Source: Eutrophobius brisbanensis | Lineage (GTDB): Bacteria > Pseudomonadota > Gammaproteobacteria > Eutrophobiales > Eutrophobiaceae | Assembly: GCA_038131795.1 (NCBI GenBank) | Contig: JAYPQE010000003.1 | Span: forward strand, 558,001 to 622,000 | DNA: 64,000 bases | Direction: 5' to 3' | Shown here: one piece after another, positions 24,212 to 33,603 of the stretch | How positions within the stretch are numbered: position 1 is the stretch's first letter | How the letters are laid out: every line of letters starts with the position of its first letter | Translations under genes and position numbers: made by a program | Notes under the pieces: generated by a model | Databases searched by the model: none | Told to the model about the DNA's origin: nothing | Seen by the model: only the letters and a program-made list of their open reading frames with translations

Positions 24212-24712
24212 TTATTCACTGATAATTTCAATTTTTTCAATCATAATCACGTCATTCGGAACGTCCTGATAACCAGAACGATTTGTTGTTGGTGATTCTT
24301 CTATTTTTTTAACGATATCCATTCCGTCAATCACTTTACCGAATACACAATATCCCCAGCCATCTTCCACCTTTCCACGATGATCCAGAAATGCATTATC
24401 AGTCGTATTGATGAAAAACTGGGAAGATGCTGAATGCGGTTCCACAGTTCTTGCCATGGCTATGGTACCTTCAAGGTTACTAAGACCATTATCAGCTTCA
24501 TTTTCTATGGGGTCCATTGTGGACCTGGTATTCATTTCTGCATCAAGGCCTCCACCCTGGATCATAAAATCTTCAATCACGCGGTGAAATATCGTCCCTT
24601 CATAGTGACCGGATTCAATATAGGCTTTAAAATTTTCAACTGTTTTTGACGCTTTTTCCCTGTCCAGTTCCAATTGAATGTTGCCCATTGTGGTCAGAAT
24701 TTGTATTTTCAT
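24212..24712 (-). CDS. ppiB: Peptidyl-prolyl cis-trans isomerase (cyclophilin type)
   Basis: A 166-aa cytoplasmic cyclophilin with no signal peptide. Family blocks: FHRVIEDFMIQGGG (catalytic Arg-Phe region), GTIAMART, SASSQFFINTTDN, and VFGKVIDGMDIVKKIE. It catalyses proline isomerisation during folding. It is divergent from cysS and upstream of lpxH. Confidence 0.95.
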   Translation of the reverse strand: MKIQILTTMGNIQLELDREKASKTVENFKAYIESGHYEGTIFHRVIEDFMIQGGGLDAEMNTRSTMDPIENEADNGLSNLEGTIAMARTVEPHSASSQFFINTTDNAFLDHRGKVEDGWGYCVFGKVIDGMDIVKKIEESPTTNRSGYQDVPNDVIMIEKIEIISE

Positions 24713-24812
24713 CTTACTTCTCCGTGAATTTACTTAAGATATAATGATAACAATTTTTTCCTGATAGTGTTTCTTTTGCTAACATTCGCGCTTTGCTTTA
24801 TTGGAAAATAAT

Positions 24813-26198
24813 GTGAGTTTGAAAATATACAATACCTTGACCAGGTCAAAACAGCACTTCGCGCCCATTGAATCTGGCAAAGTGAAAATCTATGTCTGCG
24901 GAATTACTGTATATGATTACTGCCATCTGGGACATGCCCGTATGTTACTGGTCTTTGATATGGTCACCCGCTATTTACGATCAAGAGGATATGATGTCAC
25001 TTATGTTAGAAATATCACGGATATAGATGACAAAATTATCGCCAGGGCAAATGAGAATGGAGAATCCATTCAGTCATTAACCTCAAGATTCATTGATGCA
25101 ATGATTGAGGATGAACAGGCATTGGGAATCATTCGGCCCGACATAGAGCCCAGGGCAACGGAATATATGGACCAGATTATTAAAATGATCCAGGCCCTGG
25201 AAAAAAATGGATATGGATATGCGGCAGAGAATGGCGATGTATTTTATGATGTCAGTCAGTATGAAAATTATGGCAAATTATCCGGTAAGCATATAGAAGA
25301 CCTGCGGGCGGGAGAACGGGTCAATATTCAGGAAGCCAAAGATGACCCATTAGATTTTGCATTGTGGAAAAATGCCAAGCCTGAAGAACCCAGTTGGGAG
25401 TCGCCATGGGGCAAAGGCAGACCAGGCTGGCATATAGAATGTTCCGCCATGTCAGTAAATACTCTGGGAGAGACTTTTGATATTCATGGTGGTGGACAGG
25501 ACCTGCAGTTTCCTCATCATGAAAATGAAATTGCCCAGTCATGTGGGGCAACTGGCAAACCATTTGTTAAATTTTGGATGCATAATGGTTTTGTCAGGGT
25601 TGATGATGAAAAAATGTCAAAGTCATTGGGGAATTTTTTCACAGTCAGGGAAATCCTGAAGCAATACCCGCCGGAGGTCATACGGTTCTTTATTTTATCC
25701 AGTCATTACCGTAGTCCCCTGAATTATTCTGATGCGAACTTGAATGAGGCTAAGTCTGCATTAACCAGATTATATACATCGCTGCGTAATGTCAGTACTG
25801 AAGGTATGGATTATCTGGATAACTATGTCCAGCGATTTACCGATGTTATGGACGATGACTTTAATACCCGAGAAGCCATTACCCTGTTGCATGAAATTGC
25901 CCATGAACTAAATAAAGTGGATGATAAGGCTGGTGACCATTCCAGAAAACTGGCGGCAACGATCAGGTATCTGGGTGGTATTTTGGGACTGCTCCAGGAA
26001 AGCCCCGAGTCGTTTTTAACAGCGACTGACTCCAATGATGATTTGAGTACAGAAGTAATCAATAAATTGATTGAAGAACGTGCTACGGCAAAACAAAACA
26101 AGGACTATGCCAGGGCAGATGATATCCGCGATCAGCTGAGCGGGCAGGGCATAGTCATTGAAGACATGCCCTCAGGGACAGTCTGGCGCCGTTCCTGA
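24813..26198 (+). CDS. cysS: Cysteinyl-tRNA synthetase
   Basis: Class I aminoacyl-tRNA synthetase of 461 aa from GTG 24813, the same length as E. coli CysS. The HIGH motif appears as HLGHAR. The zinc ligands include the Cys of VCGITVYD, the Cys of WHIECSAM and the HHENE segment. KMSKS is in DDEKMSKSLGNFF. I prefer GTG 24813 (MSLKIYNTLTR, GGAA 6 bases upstream) over TTG 24801. Divergent from ppiB and followed by a tRNA cluster. Confidence 0.95.
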   Translation: MSLKIYNTLTRSKQHFAPIESGKVKIYVCGITVYDYCHLGHARMLLVFDMVTRYLRSRGYDVTYVRNITDIDDKIIARANENGESIQSLTSRFIDAMIEDEQALGIIRPDIEPRATEYMDQIIKMIQALEKNGYGYAAENGDVFYDVSQYENYGKLSGKHIEDLRAGERVNIQEAKDDPLDFALWKNAKPEEPSWESPWGKGRPGWHIECSAMSVNTLGETFDIHGGGQDLQFPHHENEIAQSCGATGKPFVKFWMHNGFVRVDDEKMSKSLGNFFTVREILKQYPPEVIRFFILSSHYRSPLNYSDANLNEAKSALTRLYTSLRNVSTEGMDYLDNYVQRFTDVMDDDFNTREAITLLHEIAHELNKVDDKAGDHSRKLAATIRYLGGILGLLQESPESFLTATDSNDDLSTEVINKLIEERATAKQNKDYARADDIRDQLSGQGIVIEDMPSGTVWRRS

Positions 26199-26319
26199 TT
26201 GAAACATCTCGAAAATAGGTTAAAAATAACCATGAAATTGACGCTGCGAGCCTGCACGAGTATTATCGCATTCCCCATAACAATGGGACGATTGATAAGA
26301 AGTTGGTAGCGCAATTTGT

Positions 26320-26396
26320 CGGGGCATAGCGCAGTCTGGTAGCGCATCTGCTTTGGGAGCAGAGGGTCGGGAGTTCGAATCTCTCTGCCCCGACCA
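26320..26396 (+). tRNA. tRNA-Pro (anticodon TGG)
   Basis: 77 bases including CCA; acceptor CGGGGCA/TGCCCCG; anticodon stem TCTGC/GCAGA with loop TTTGGGA. First of four tRNAs in tandem after cysS. Confidence 0.96.
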
Positions 26397-26446
26397 ATAT
26401 ATTATCCAAATACACGGATAAGAATTGTAGTGAAAGGCTTTGAATA

Positions 26447-26523
26447 GCGCCCGTAGCTCATCTGGATAGAGCATCGGCCTTCTAAGCCGAGGGTAGCAGG
26501 TTCGAATCCTGCCGGGCGCGCCA
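26447..26523 (+). tRNA. tRNA-Arg (anticodon TCT)
   Basis: 77 bases including CCA; acceptor GCGCCCG/CGGGCGC; anticodon stem TCGGC/GCCGA with loop CTTCTAA. Confidence 0.96.
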
Positions 26524-26569
26524 AAACAAAAATTACATGTCACTTAGTAACTTATGACAATTTTTAATG

Positions 26570-26645
26570 GTGGGTGTAGCTCAGTTGGTAGAGCGCTGGA
26601 TTGTGGCTCCGGAGGTCGTGGGTTCAAGCCCCATCACTCACCCCA
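26570..26645 (+). tRNA. tRNA-His (anticodon GTG)
   Basis: 76 bases including CCA; acceptor GTGGGTG/CACTCAC with discriminator C. The G at 26569 can serve as the G-1 typical of tRNA-His. Anticodon loop TTGTGGC. Confidence 0.96.
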
Positions 26646-26702
26646 TTTTTAAGATCAAAGTGAAAAGGAAATTAATTTTCACTTTTTACTTTAATTAAAA
26701 TA

Positions 26703-26778
26703 GGGCCGTTAGCTCAGTTGGTAGAGCAGGGGACTCTTAATCCCAAGGTCATAGGTTCGACCCCTATACGGCCCACCA
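26703..26778 (+). tRNA. tRNA-Lys (anticodon CTT)
   Basis: 76 bases including CCA; acceptor GGGCCGT/ACGGCCC; anticodon loop CTCTTAA gives CTT. The first pair of the anticodon stem is a G-A mismatch. Confidence 0.94.
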
Positions 26779-26860
26779 TTTTTTATCTGTAATCCTAAAG
26801 ATTATTCTTTATAATCCCCTTTGAATTATAAAAATATTAAAAAGCAGTACGGGGGGGATT

Positions 26861-27214
26861 ATGAGCAAACAGCATTACGACCATATCCGAAATAATGAGA
26901 AATTTCAGGACCTGGTCGCCAGGCGTTCTAAACTGAGCTGGACACTGGCAGCATTAATATTAATTGTTTATTACAGCTTTATATTAGTCATAGCATTCTC
27001 TCCTGATTTATTTGGTGTGCCTATAAGCGATGGTTCCACGATTACCTGGGGGATCATTATTGGCATATCAGTCATTCTATTTACCTTTGTGATTACCGGT
27101 GTGTATGTGCACAAGGCCAATACCAATTTTGATCAAATCCTACAGGATGTCGTCGATGCATCCTATGATTATGTTAATTCACAAAATCCAGAAGATAGTG
27201 AAAAGGGAGAGTAG
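26861..27214 (+). CDS. DUF485 membrane protein, partner of the acetate symporter
   Basis: A 117-aa protein with two membrane helices (about residues 27-48 and 62-86) and the DUF485 pattern FQDLVARRSKLSWTLAALIL. Genes of this family (yjcH in E. coli) precede actP. Here the stop codon is 2 bases before the actP start, so they are co-transcribed and probably co-translated. A role as accessory subunit is suspected from linkage; no catalytic residues are seen. Confidence 0.9.
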   Translation: MSKQHYDHIRNNEKFQDLVARRSKLSWTLAALILIVYYSFILVIAFSPDLFGVPISDGSTITWGIIIGISVILFTFVITGVYVHKANTNFDQILQDVVDASYDYVNSQNPEDSEKGE

Positions 27215-27216
27215 TT

Positions 27217-28785
27217 ATGGGTGATATCAATGTGACTGCAATCACTATGTTTCTGATATTCATATCTGCAACACTGGGGATTACCTATTGGGCTGCAAAG
27301 CGAACAAAGTCAGCAAGTGATTATTATGCTGCAGGTGGAGGTATAACCGGTTTTCAAAATGGACTTGCCATTGCCGGGGATTACATGTCGGCCGCTTCCT
27401 TTCTCGGAATATCAGCACTCGTTTTTGCCTCCGGATTCGATGGGCTGATCTATTCCATTGGCTTTCTTGTAGGGTGGCCCATCATATTATTTTTAATTGC
27501 TGAAAGATTACGTAACCTTGGTAAGTATACCTTTGCTGACGTCGCGTCTTATAGGTTACAGCAAAAGCCCATTCGATTGCTGTCAGCTTGTGGTTCTTTG
27601 GCGGTTATTTTGTTGTATCTGATCGCACAAATGGTTGGTGCAGGAAAATTGATACAGGTGTTGTTTGGTCTGCCATACGAGGTTGCTGTGGTATTGGTAG
27701 GAATACTGATGGTGATTTATGTCAGTGTCGGTGGCATGTTGGCAACTACCTGGGTACAAATCATCAAGGCGTGCCTGTTATTATTTGGCGCGACAGTTAT
27801 GGCTTTTCTCGTACTGAAAAATCTTGATTTCTCTGTAAACAATATGTTCACTCAAGCTGTCAACATCCATGAAAAAGGCATTGCTATCATGTCACCAGGG
27901 ACATTGGTGTCAGATCCTGTATCTGCAATTTCGCTAGGGCTGGCTTTGATGTTTGGCACGGCGGGACTGCCGCACATATTAATGCGCTTCTTTACTGTAC
28001 CCGATGCCAAGCAGGCAAGGCGGTCGGTGTTTTTTGCCACCGGCTTTATTGGATATTTTTACATTTTGACCTTTGTGATTGGCTTTGGAGCCATTGTCTT
28101 TATTTCCACCAACCCGGAATTTATGGATGAGGCAGGGGCGTTGCTAGGGGGTAATAATATGTCTGCCGTCCATCTGTCAAAGGCCATGGGAGGGGATATT
28201 CTGCTTGGATTTATATCTGCCGTTGCCTTTGCTACCATCCTGGCGGTGGTATCCGGATTGACCCTGGCAGGTGCCGCAGCAGTCTCCCATGATTTATATG
28301 CTAATTGCATGAAAAATGGCCATGCGAATGAAGAACAGGAGGTGATGGTATCCAGGATGGCAACCATAGGCCTTGGGGTAGCGGCTATATTACTGGGAAT
28401 ATTGTTTGAACAGCAAAATATAGCATTTATGGTGGGATTGGCATTTGCCATTGCTGCCAGCGCTAATTTTCCCGTCCTGTTTTACAGCATGTTCTGGGAA
28501 AAGACGACAACCAGGGGGGCGATGATAGGTGGTTGGATAGGCCTCATTTCGGCTGTCACTCTGGTGATTCTTGGTCCCATAGTCTGGGTGGATATCCTTG
28601 GCAATGCTGAACCCATCTTTCCATATGTCTATCCAGCGGTGTTCTCAATGAGTGCTGGTATGATTTTTGTCTATGTATTTTCCGTCCTGGACAAGAGTCA
28701 ACGGGCAGAAGAGGAAAGAAAGGCATTTAGCGATCAATTTGTACGATCTATGACCGGCGTTGGAATCGAAACGGGTTCTCATTAA
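27217..28785 (+). CDS. actP: Acetate/cation symporter (SSS family)
   Basis: The 522-aa product is a sodium:solute symporter with about 13 hydrophobic segments. ActP-type features are SASDYYAAGGGITGFQNGLA near the start, GDYMSAASFLGISAL (about residues 52-66), GTAGLPHILMRFFTVPDAK, and SGLTLAGAAAVSHDLYAN. It imports acetate and similar short acids. GGGAG precedes the ATG by 7 bases. It forms an operon with the DUF485 gene. Confidence 0.92.
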   Translation: MGDINVTAITMFLIFISATLGITYWAAKRTKSASDYYAAGGGITGFQNGLAIAGDYMSAASFLGISALVFASGFDGLIYSIGFLVGWPIILFLIAERLRNLGKYTFADVASYRLQQKPIRLLSACGSLAVILLYLIAQMVGAGKLIQVLFGLPYEVAVVLVGILMVIYVSVGGMLATTWVQIIKACLLLFGATVMAFLVLKNLDFSVNNMFTQAVNIHEKGIAIMSPGTLVSDPVSAISLGLALMFGTAGLPHILMRFFTVPDAKQARRSVFFATGFIGYFYILTFVIGFGAIVFISTNPEFMDEAGALLGGNNMSAVHLSKAMGGDILLGFISAVAFATILAVVSGLTLAGAAAVSHDLYANCMKNGHANEEQEVMVSRMATIGLGVAAILLGILFEQQNIAFMVGLAFAIAASANFPVLFYSMFWEKTTTRGAMIGGWIGLISAVTLVILGPIVWVDILGNAEPIFPYVYPAVFSMSAGMIFVYVFSVLDKSQRAEEERKAFSDQFVRSMTGVGIETGSH

Positions 28786-29007
28786 TACTAAGATACAGCT
28801 TTTAATCGTTGCCTGTTTGCACCTAAATTCCCCTGAATTTTATACAGGTTTCTATTATTCTTGGTCTTATGAATACTGATTTTTAACGGTACTTATAAGA
28901 AATTTACAAAAATCTAATTTACAACCAGGTATATATCTTTCACTATTGATTTTAGAAATATACTGAAATTGATGATTATGAGTATTAGATGTAGCAGGAG
29001 ATCATAA

Positions 29008-29492
29008 ATGGAATGGCACAGGGTGATACTGTCCGAAGCACAAATTGAAGAACAGGGTATGTTAAATAAACTGAAAGAATTGTCGTGTCTGCAAGGTTAA
29101 AATCCCATCTGCGCAAAGTGGACCATTTTCGTGAATTAGAAAAAATCCGTAACTATACCAACCGGATTTACAAAAATAGCAGGCAAATATAATCTACCTG
29201 TGGGGATTGGCATTCATTACGGAGATGTTATGCTTGGCAATATAGGATCAGCAGAGCACCTGGGCTATTCTGCAATAGGTGAGACCGTTATAACCTGGCT
29301 GCCAGACTATGTGGACATGCCAGCTAACTGGAAGTGAATATCTCTGAAGATGTAATGAATTTTGATAAATCTAACCCTGATTTTGAATTTTCAGAACCCA
29401 AATTAATTAACCTGAAAAGTCTGGATAGCCCGGTGCTCATATACCGGTTATCACATAAGTTTCACCGACTATCTAATCACAATCATCAATAA
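29008..29492 (+). pseudogene. Relic of a nucleotide cyclase (class III) gene
   Basis: Within the 784-base gap after actP, broken frames encode LPVGIGIHYGDVMLGNIGS and GYSAIGETV, the substrate-binding end of class III adenylate/guanylate cyclase domains, followed after a frame change by NISEDVMNF and SPVLIYRLSHKF. Upstream pieces (ATG 29008 with AGGAG, then LRKVDHFRELEKIRNYTNRI) are in other frames. Several stops interrupt it. The region from 28786 to 29007 holds nothing recognisable. Confidence 0.75.
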
Positions 29493-29572
29493 CCGGCTTG
29501 ATTTTATATCGTATTGTAATAGCATTTCTGGTATGAAACTTGTGTGTAACTAACAGGTCATAATTAATTGTG

Positions 29573-29926
29573 ATGAACAAGGCATTCAACGTTAACTTAT
29601 TGAGACTGACCGTTTGGCTGTGTACATGGCTGTTTTTAGCTGTTGTGAATGCTCAGAATACCATGCAGATAGAGAACCCCGGTGATCAGGCGGAGGAAGC
29701 TTTTAACCTGGTCCAAAATAGTAGTTCTCAATCTAATATACCCCCACCTCCTTCCGGAACCATTATTTTGCCTGATTCACTCGTAAATAAGCCTGATGAA
29801 GAAAAGAAATGTATGACGGTGTGTGCGAGATGGGGTGAAGAGTGTACATACATCAACCGTGGCGCCGGTGGAATGACAAGAAGTTGCAGGCGTACCTGCC
29901 AGCAATTTACGGAAGAGTGCTTCTAA
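29573..29926 (+). CDS. Small secreted cysteine-rich protein, unknown function
   Basis: The 117-aa product has a signal peptide (hydrophobic LTVWLCTWLFLAVVNAQ, about residues 10-27), a Pro-rich linker (IPPPPSG), and a C-terminal domain with six cysteines in the pattern C-x3-C-x6-C repeated twice (13 residues between the halves). Such spacing suggests three disulfides in a small periplasmic or secreted domain. GTG 29570 is an alternative start. I do not recognise the family. Confidence 0.6.
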   Translation: MNKAFNVNLLRLTVWLCTWLFLAVVNAQNTMQIENPGDQAEEAFNLVQNSSSQSNIPPPPSGTIILPDSLVNKPDEEKKCMTVCARWGEECTYINRGAGGMTRSCRRTCQQFTEECF

Positions 29927-30043
29927 TACTGAGATTTGTGGTCATCGGTGGCATCACGTCCAGGTAGATAGTTTTTTTCTCATAATTCGTTTTACGGATA
30001 TTCCCCACCTTTGTAAAATGCCGGGTGTTTTAATATTAATAAT

Positions 30044-30128
30044 GCGAAAGTGGCGGAATTGGTAGACGCACTGGCTTTAGGTGCCAGCGGGGTAACCCGT
30101 GAGAGTTCGAGTCTCTCCTTTCGCACCA
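30044..30128 (+). tRNA. tRNA-Leu (anticodon TAG)
   Basis: 85 bases with a variable arm and encoded CCA; acceptor GCGAAAG/CTTTCGC; anticodon stem CTGGC/GCCAG, loop TTTAGGT. It lies 47 bases upstream of tig, a common neighbour. Confidence 0.96.
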
Positions 30129-30175
30129 AATAACTATAACTAACTGAAATTAAAGATAAATTGCGAGAAATGACA

Positions 30176-31492
30176 ATGCAGGTATCAGTAGAATCTACAG
30201 GCGCCCTGAAACGGGAAATGAAAGTTACCATTCCAGAAGAAAAAATAGCTGGCGAGGTCAATAATCGTCTGGTGTCCATGTCGAAAACGACAAAAATTGA
30301 TGGCTTTCGTAAAGGTAAAGTACCTATGAAGGTGCTGGAGAAGCGTTATGGGCAACAGGTCAGACAGGAAGTCCTTGGAGAGGTGGTGCAGAACAGTTAC
30401 TACGAAGCACTGCAGCAGGAGAAATTAACACCGGCAGGTTCACCTCAAATCAATCCCGTAGACAATGAAGGTGACGGTCTGATTTATACCGCTGTATTTG
30501 AGGTCATGCCTAAAGTATCTGTAGGTAATTTAGAAGATTTGGAGATTGATAAGACAAAGTGGGATATTTCAGATGATGATTATGAAACAATGGTTGAGAC
30601 ATTGCGGAAACAACGTACTAATCTTGAGGAAGCTAATAGGGAATCCAGGTCCGGCGATACAGTAGAAATAGATTTTGATGGTTATATTGACGATGAGCCG
30701 TTTGAAGGTGGTAGTGCCAAGGAATTTAAGCTTGAATTAGGGCAGAATAGGTTTATAGAAGGGTTTGAAGACGGATTAATAGGCAAAAAGGCAGGTAATC
30801 ATGTTAGCCTTGAACTGAAATTTCCTGAAGAATATCACCAGGAAAGTGTTGCCGGTAAACCGGTCAGGTTTGAGGTAACGATTCATAAGATTTTAGAACC
30901 CGTGTTACCAGAATTAAATGATGAATTTTTTGAGTTATTTGGCGTAAAAGAGGGCGGCGAAGAGGCTTTTAAAAAAGAAGTGTTAAATCATATGAAAAAA
31001 GAGGCTGAATCAGCACAGCGCAATAAATTACGTGATTCGGTGATGAATAAGCTTTATGAAGCCAATCCTGTTGACCTGCCAGAGGCCCTTGTCCATGATG
31101 AGATTCACCGGTTGGAACATCAGTACCTGGAGCGTTTGCGTTCCTATGGTATCGATCCGGCTACCCAGAAAGATGCTGCACCGAATCATGATATGTTCAG
31201 GGACCAGGCAAAAAAACGCGTGGCGTTACAGTTGCTTGTTATGGAAATCATTAAAAATCAAGGCTTTAAAGCCGATCCTGGAAAAGTGAGAGAGATTATA
31301 GAAAAAAATGCGGCAAATTATGAAGACCCAGAAGTCGTGAAAAACTGGTATTACCAGGAAAAACAGCGCTTGGCCGAGATCGAAGCCGTGGTTTTGGAAG
31401 ATCAGGTCATAGACTGGGTCTGTGATAATGCAAAAATTAATCAAGTTGACGTAAAATTTGACGATTTGATGAATAACGGGCAGACTGCCTAA
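30176..31492 (+). CDS. tig: Trigger factor
   Basis: Ribosome-associated chaperone and prolyl isomerase. The N-terminal ribosome-binding domain has the signature GFRKGKVPMKVLEKRYG (about residues 44-60). The FKBP-type domain (about 150-240) has SGDTVEIDFDGYIDDEPFEGG and FIEGFEDGLIGKKAG. The helical chaperone domain fills the rest. ATG 30176 matches the conserved MQVSVE start, giving 438 aa; upstream TTG/ATG codons are less likely. It heads the tig-clpP-clpX-lon-hupB block. Confidence 0.96.
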   Translation: MQVSVESTGALKREMKVTIPEEKIAGEVNNRLVSMSKTTKIDGFRKGKVPMKVLEKRYGQQVRQEVLGEVVQNSYYEALQQEKLTPAGSPQINPVDNEGDGLIYTAVFEVMPKVSVGNLEDLEIDKTKWDISDDDYETMVETLRKQRTNLEEANRESRSGDTVEIDFDGYIDDEPFEGGSAKEFKLELGQNRFIEGFEDGLIGKKAGNHVSLELKFPEEYHQESVAGKPVRFEVTIHKILEPVLPELNDEFFELFGVKEGGEEAFKKEVLNHMKKEAESAQRNKLRDSVMNKLYEANPVDLPEALVHDEIHRLEHQYLERLRSYGIDPATQKDAAPNHDMFRDQAKKRVALQLLVMEIIKNQGFKADPGKVREIIEKNAANYEDPEVVKNWYYQEKQRLAEIEAVVLEDQVIDWVCDNAKINQVDVKFDDLMNNGQTA

Positions 31493-31526
31493 ATTACTAT
31501 TTACATGAATAAATGTTGGTAACACT

Positions 31527-32189
31527 ATGAAAAATGGGGAAGTTAAAGCGCTTAATCTAATCCCAATGGTGGTGGAGCAAACCTCCAGAGGCGAGCGGTC
31601 CTACGATATTTACTCCAGGCTACTGAAGGAGCGGGTGGTGTTTCTGGTTGGACCGGTGGAGGACAATGTGGCTAACCTCATTGTCGCTCAGTTGTTGTTT
31701 CTTGAGTCAGAAAACCCCGATAAGGATATCCATTTGTATATTAATTCCCCGGGGGGATCGGTATCAGCGGGACTGGCCATCTATGACACCATGCAGTTTA
31801 TTAAGCCTGATGTCAGCACTATGTGTGTAGGGCAGGCGGCCAGTATGGGTGCACTATTATTGTGCGGTGGTACAGAAAACAAGCGATTTTGCCTGCCACA
31901 TTCGAGGGTGATGATACATCAGCCATTAGGTGGATTTCAGGGGCAGGCCAGTGATATTGATATTCATGCCAGGGAAATCCTCAAAACCAGGGAATCGCTC
32001 AACAAAATTATGGCTTTTCATACCGGAAAGCCTATTGATATCATTCAACAGGACACCGAGCGTGATCGATTTATGAATGCCAATGAGGCAAAAGACTATG
32101 GTTTAATCGATCAGGTAATCGAAACTCGAAAGTCCTTGCCGGAAATGGTTGGTAAAGATAATAGTGAGGGTGATGAGGTACAATCTTAA
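31527..32189 (+). CDS. clpP: ATP-dependent Clp protease proteolytic subunit
   Basis: Serine peptidase that forms the double-ring chamber and works with ClpX. Catalytic Ser106 is in GQAASMGALLL and His131 in RVMIHQPLGG; the Asp lies near DTERDRFM. INSPGGSVSAG is the oxyanion/substrate loop. 220 aa, with a short propeptide as in gammaproteobacteria. It lies 34 bases after tig and 39 before clpX. Confidence 0.97.
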   Translation: MKNGEVKALNLIPMVVEQTSRGERSYDIYSRLLKERVVFLVGPVEDNVANLIVAQLLFLESENPDKDIHLYINSPGGSVSAGLAIYDTMQFIKPDVSTMCVGQAASMGALLLCGGTENKRFCLPHSRVMIHQPLGGFQGQASDIDIHAREILKTRESLNKIMAFHTGKPIDIIQQDTERDRFMNANEAKDYGLIDQVIETRKSLPEMVGKDNSEGDEVQS

Positions 32190-32228
32190 TCCTCTAATTG
32201 ATGATTCAATTTATACTAGAGAAGACGA

Positions 32229-33509
32229 ATGAGCGACAATAAAAACGGCAAAAACTCAGAAAGCGACAGACTGCTGTACTGTTCTTTTTGTGGAAAGAGT
32301 CAGCATGAAGTCCGCAAGTTGATCGCCGGTCCGTCTGTATTTATCTGTGATGAATGCGTCGAACTTTGTAATGACATCATTCGTGAAGAAATTCAGGAAA
32401 AGTCCAGTACGGGAATCGGTAGCAATCTTCCTACGCCTCATGAGATCAAGTCCATCCTCGATGAATATGTTATTGGTCAGGAAATGGCAAAAAAGATACT
32501 GTCAGTTGCCGTCTATAATCATTACAAACGGTTAGATCAGGGGATTAAAAAATCTGACGTTGAACTGACCAAGAGTAACGTCTTGCTAATCGGTCCCACC
32601 GGCAGTGGTAAAACCTTGCTCGCTGAAACGCTGGCTAGATTGTTAAACGTCCCTTTTACAATAGCGGATGCTACTACATTAACTGAGGCCGGGTACGTTG
32701 GTGAGGATGTTGAAAACATTATTCAGAAACTGCTGCAAAAATGCGATTACGACGTGGACAAGGCCCAAACGGGAATTGTGTACATCGATGAAATAGATAA
32801 AATTTCGCGCAAATCTGACAATCCATCAATAACACGGGATGTGTCTGGAGAAGGTGTTCAACAGGCCCTGTTAAAGTTAATTGAAGGAACCATTGCCTCA
32901 GTGCCTCCACAAGGTGGGCGTAAGCATCCACAACAGGAATTTTTGCAGGTGAATACCGCCAATATCCTCTTTATATGCGGTGGAGCATTTGCCGGTCTGG
33001 ACAAGATTATCCGGGAGCGGTCCGAAAAAGGGGGGATTGGTTTCTCTGCTGAGGTGAAAAGTAAGGATGATAAGGCCAGCATGAGCGAAATCATCCGTAC
33101 CGTTGAGCCTGAAGATTTAATCAAATATGGATTGATTCCCGAATTCGTAGGCCGTATGCCAGTGACGGCTACTCTGGATGAACTCGATGAAGACCAGTTG
33201 ATAGAAATACTGGTTGAGCCAAAAAATGCCATTACCAAACAGTATTCAAGGCTGTTTGAGATGGAAGGTGTAGAAATCGAGTTTAGAGAAGATGCTCTAA
33301 GAATGATTTCCCGCCGTTCCATGGAGCGTAAAACGGGTGCCCGTGGTCTACGTTCAATTTTGGAAAATGTATTACTTGATACCATGTATGATCTGCCTTC
33401 CATGGAGGGGCTGGCCAAGGTTGTGGTGGATGAAGGTGTGATACTTGGCGAATCCAAGCCTTTGATGATTTACGAGACTTCAGAAATATCGAAGGCAGCA
33501 TCAGACTGA
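32229..33509 (+). CDS. clpX: ATP-dependent Clp protease ATPase subunit ClpX
   Basis: AAA+ unfoldase that feeds proteins into ClpP. The N-terminal zinc-binding domain has CSFCGKSQHEV and CDECVELC (four Cys). Walker A is GPTGSGKT (about residue 118), Walker B VYIDEIDKI, and the pore/RKH loop GGRKHP. Length 426 aa equals typical ClpX. It shares the operon with clpP. Confidence 0.98.
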   Translation: MSDNKNGKNSESDRLLYCSFCGKSQHEVRKLIAGPSVFICDECVELCNDIIREEIQEKSSTGIGSNLPTPHEIKSILDEYVIGQEMAKKILSVAVYNHYKRLDQGIKKSDVELTKSNVLLIGPTGSGKTLLAETLARLLNVPFTIADATTLTEAGYVGEDVENIIQKLLQKCDYDVDKAQTGIVYIDEIDKISRKSDNPSITRDVSGEGVQQALLKLIEGTIASVPPQGGRKHPQQEFLQVNTANILFICGGAFAGLDKIIRERSEKGGIGFSAEVKSKDDKASMSEIIRTVEPEDLIKYGLIPEFVGRMPVTATLDELDEDQLIEILVEPKNAITKQYSRLFEMEGVEIEFREDALRMISRRSMERKTGARGLRSILENVLLDTMYDLPSMEGLAKVVVDEGVILGESKPLMIYETSEISKAASD

Positions 33510-33542
33510 ACACATCAAAAAATACCAAGGTGGTCCTAAAAC

Positions 33543-33570
33543 CTTGAAATCAGGTTTTTAAACCCTATAT
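33543..33570 (+). promoter_or_regulatory. Sigma-32-like heat-shock promoter before lon
   Basis: CTTGAA (33543-33548), a 14-base spacer, then CCCTATAT (33563-33570). This matches the sigma-32 consensus CTTGAA-N13/17-CCCCATNT with one mismatch in the -10 part. It lies 33 bases before the lon ATG. Heat-shock control of lon is known in E. coli. Confidence 0.7.
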
Positions 33571-33603
33571 AAGGTCTATCCTACAAAATTAAGGCAATTA
33601 AAT

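Noticed and set aside
26220..26543. Minus-strand open frame across tRNA-Pro and tRNA-Arg (contains RDSNSRPSAPKADALP)
   Set aside because: It is the antisense of tRNA genes and a well-known type of spurious annotation.
29992..30279. Minus-strand open frame across tRNA-Leu (contains RKERLELSRVTPLAPKAS)
   Set aside because: Spurious translation of the reverse complement of a tRNA.
32858..33457. Minus-strand open frame of 199 codons opposite clpX
   Set aside because: Shadow frame of a highly conserved gene; no domain and no ribosome-binding site.
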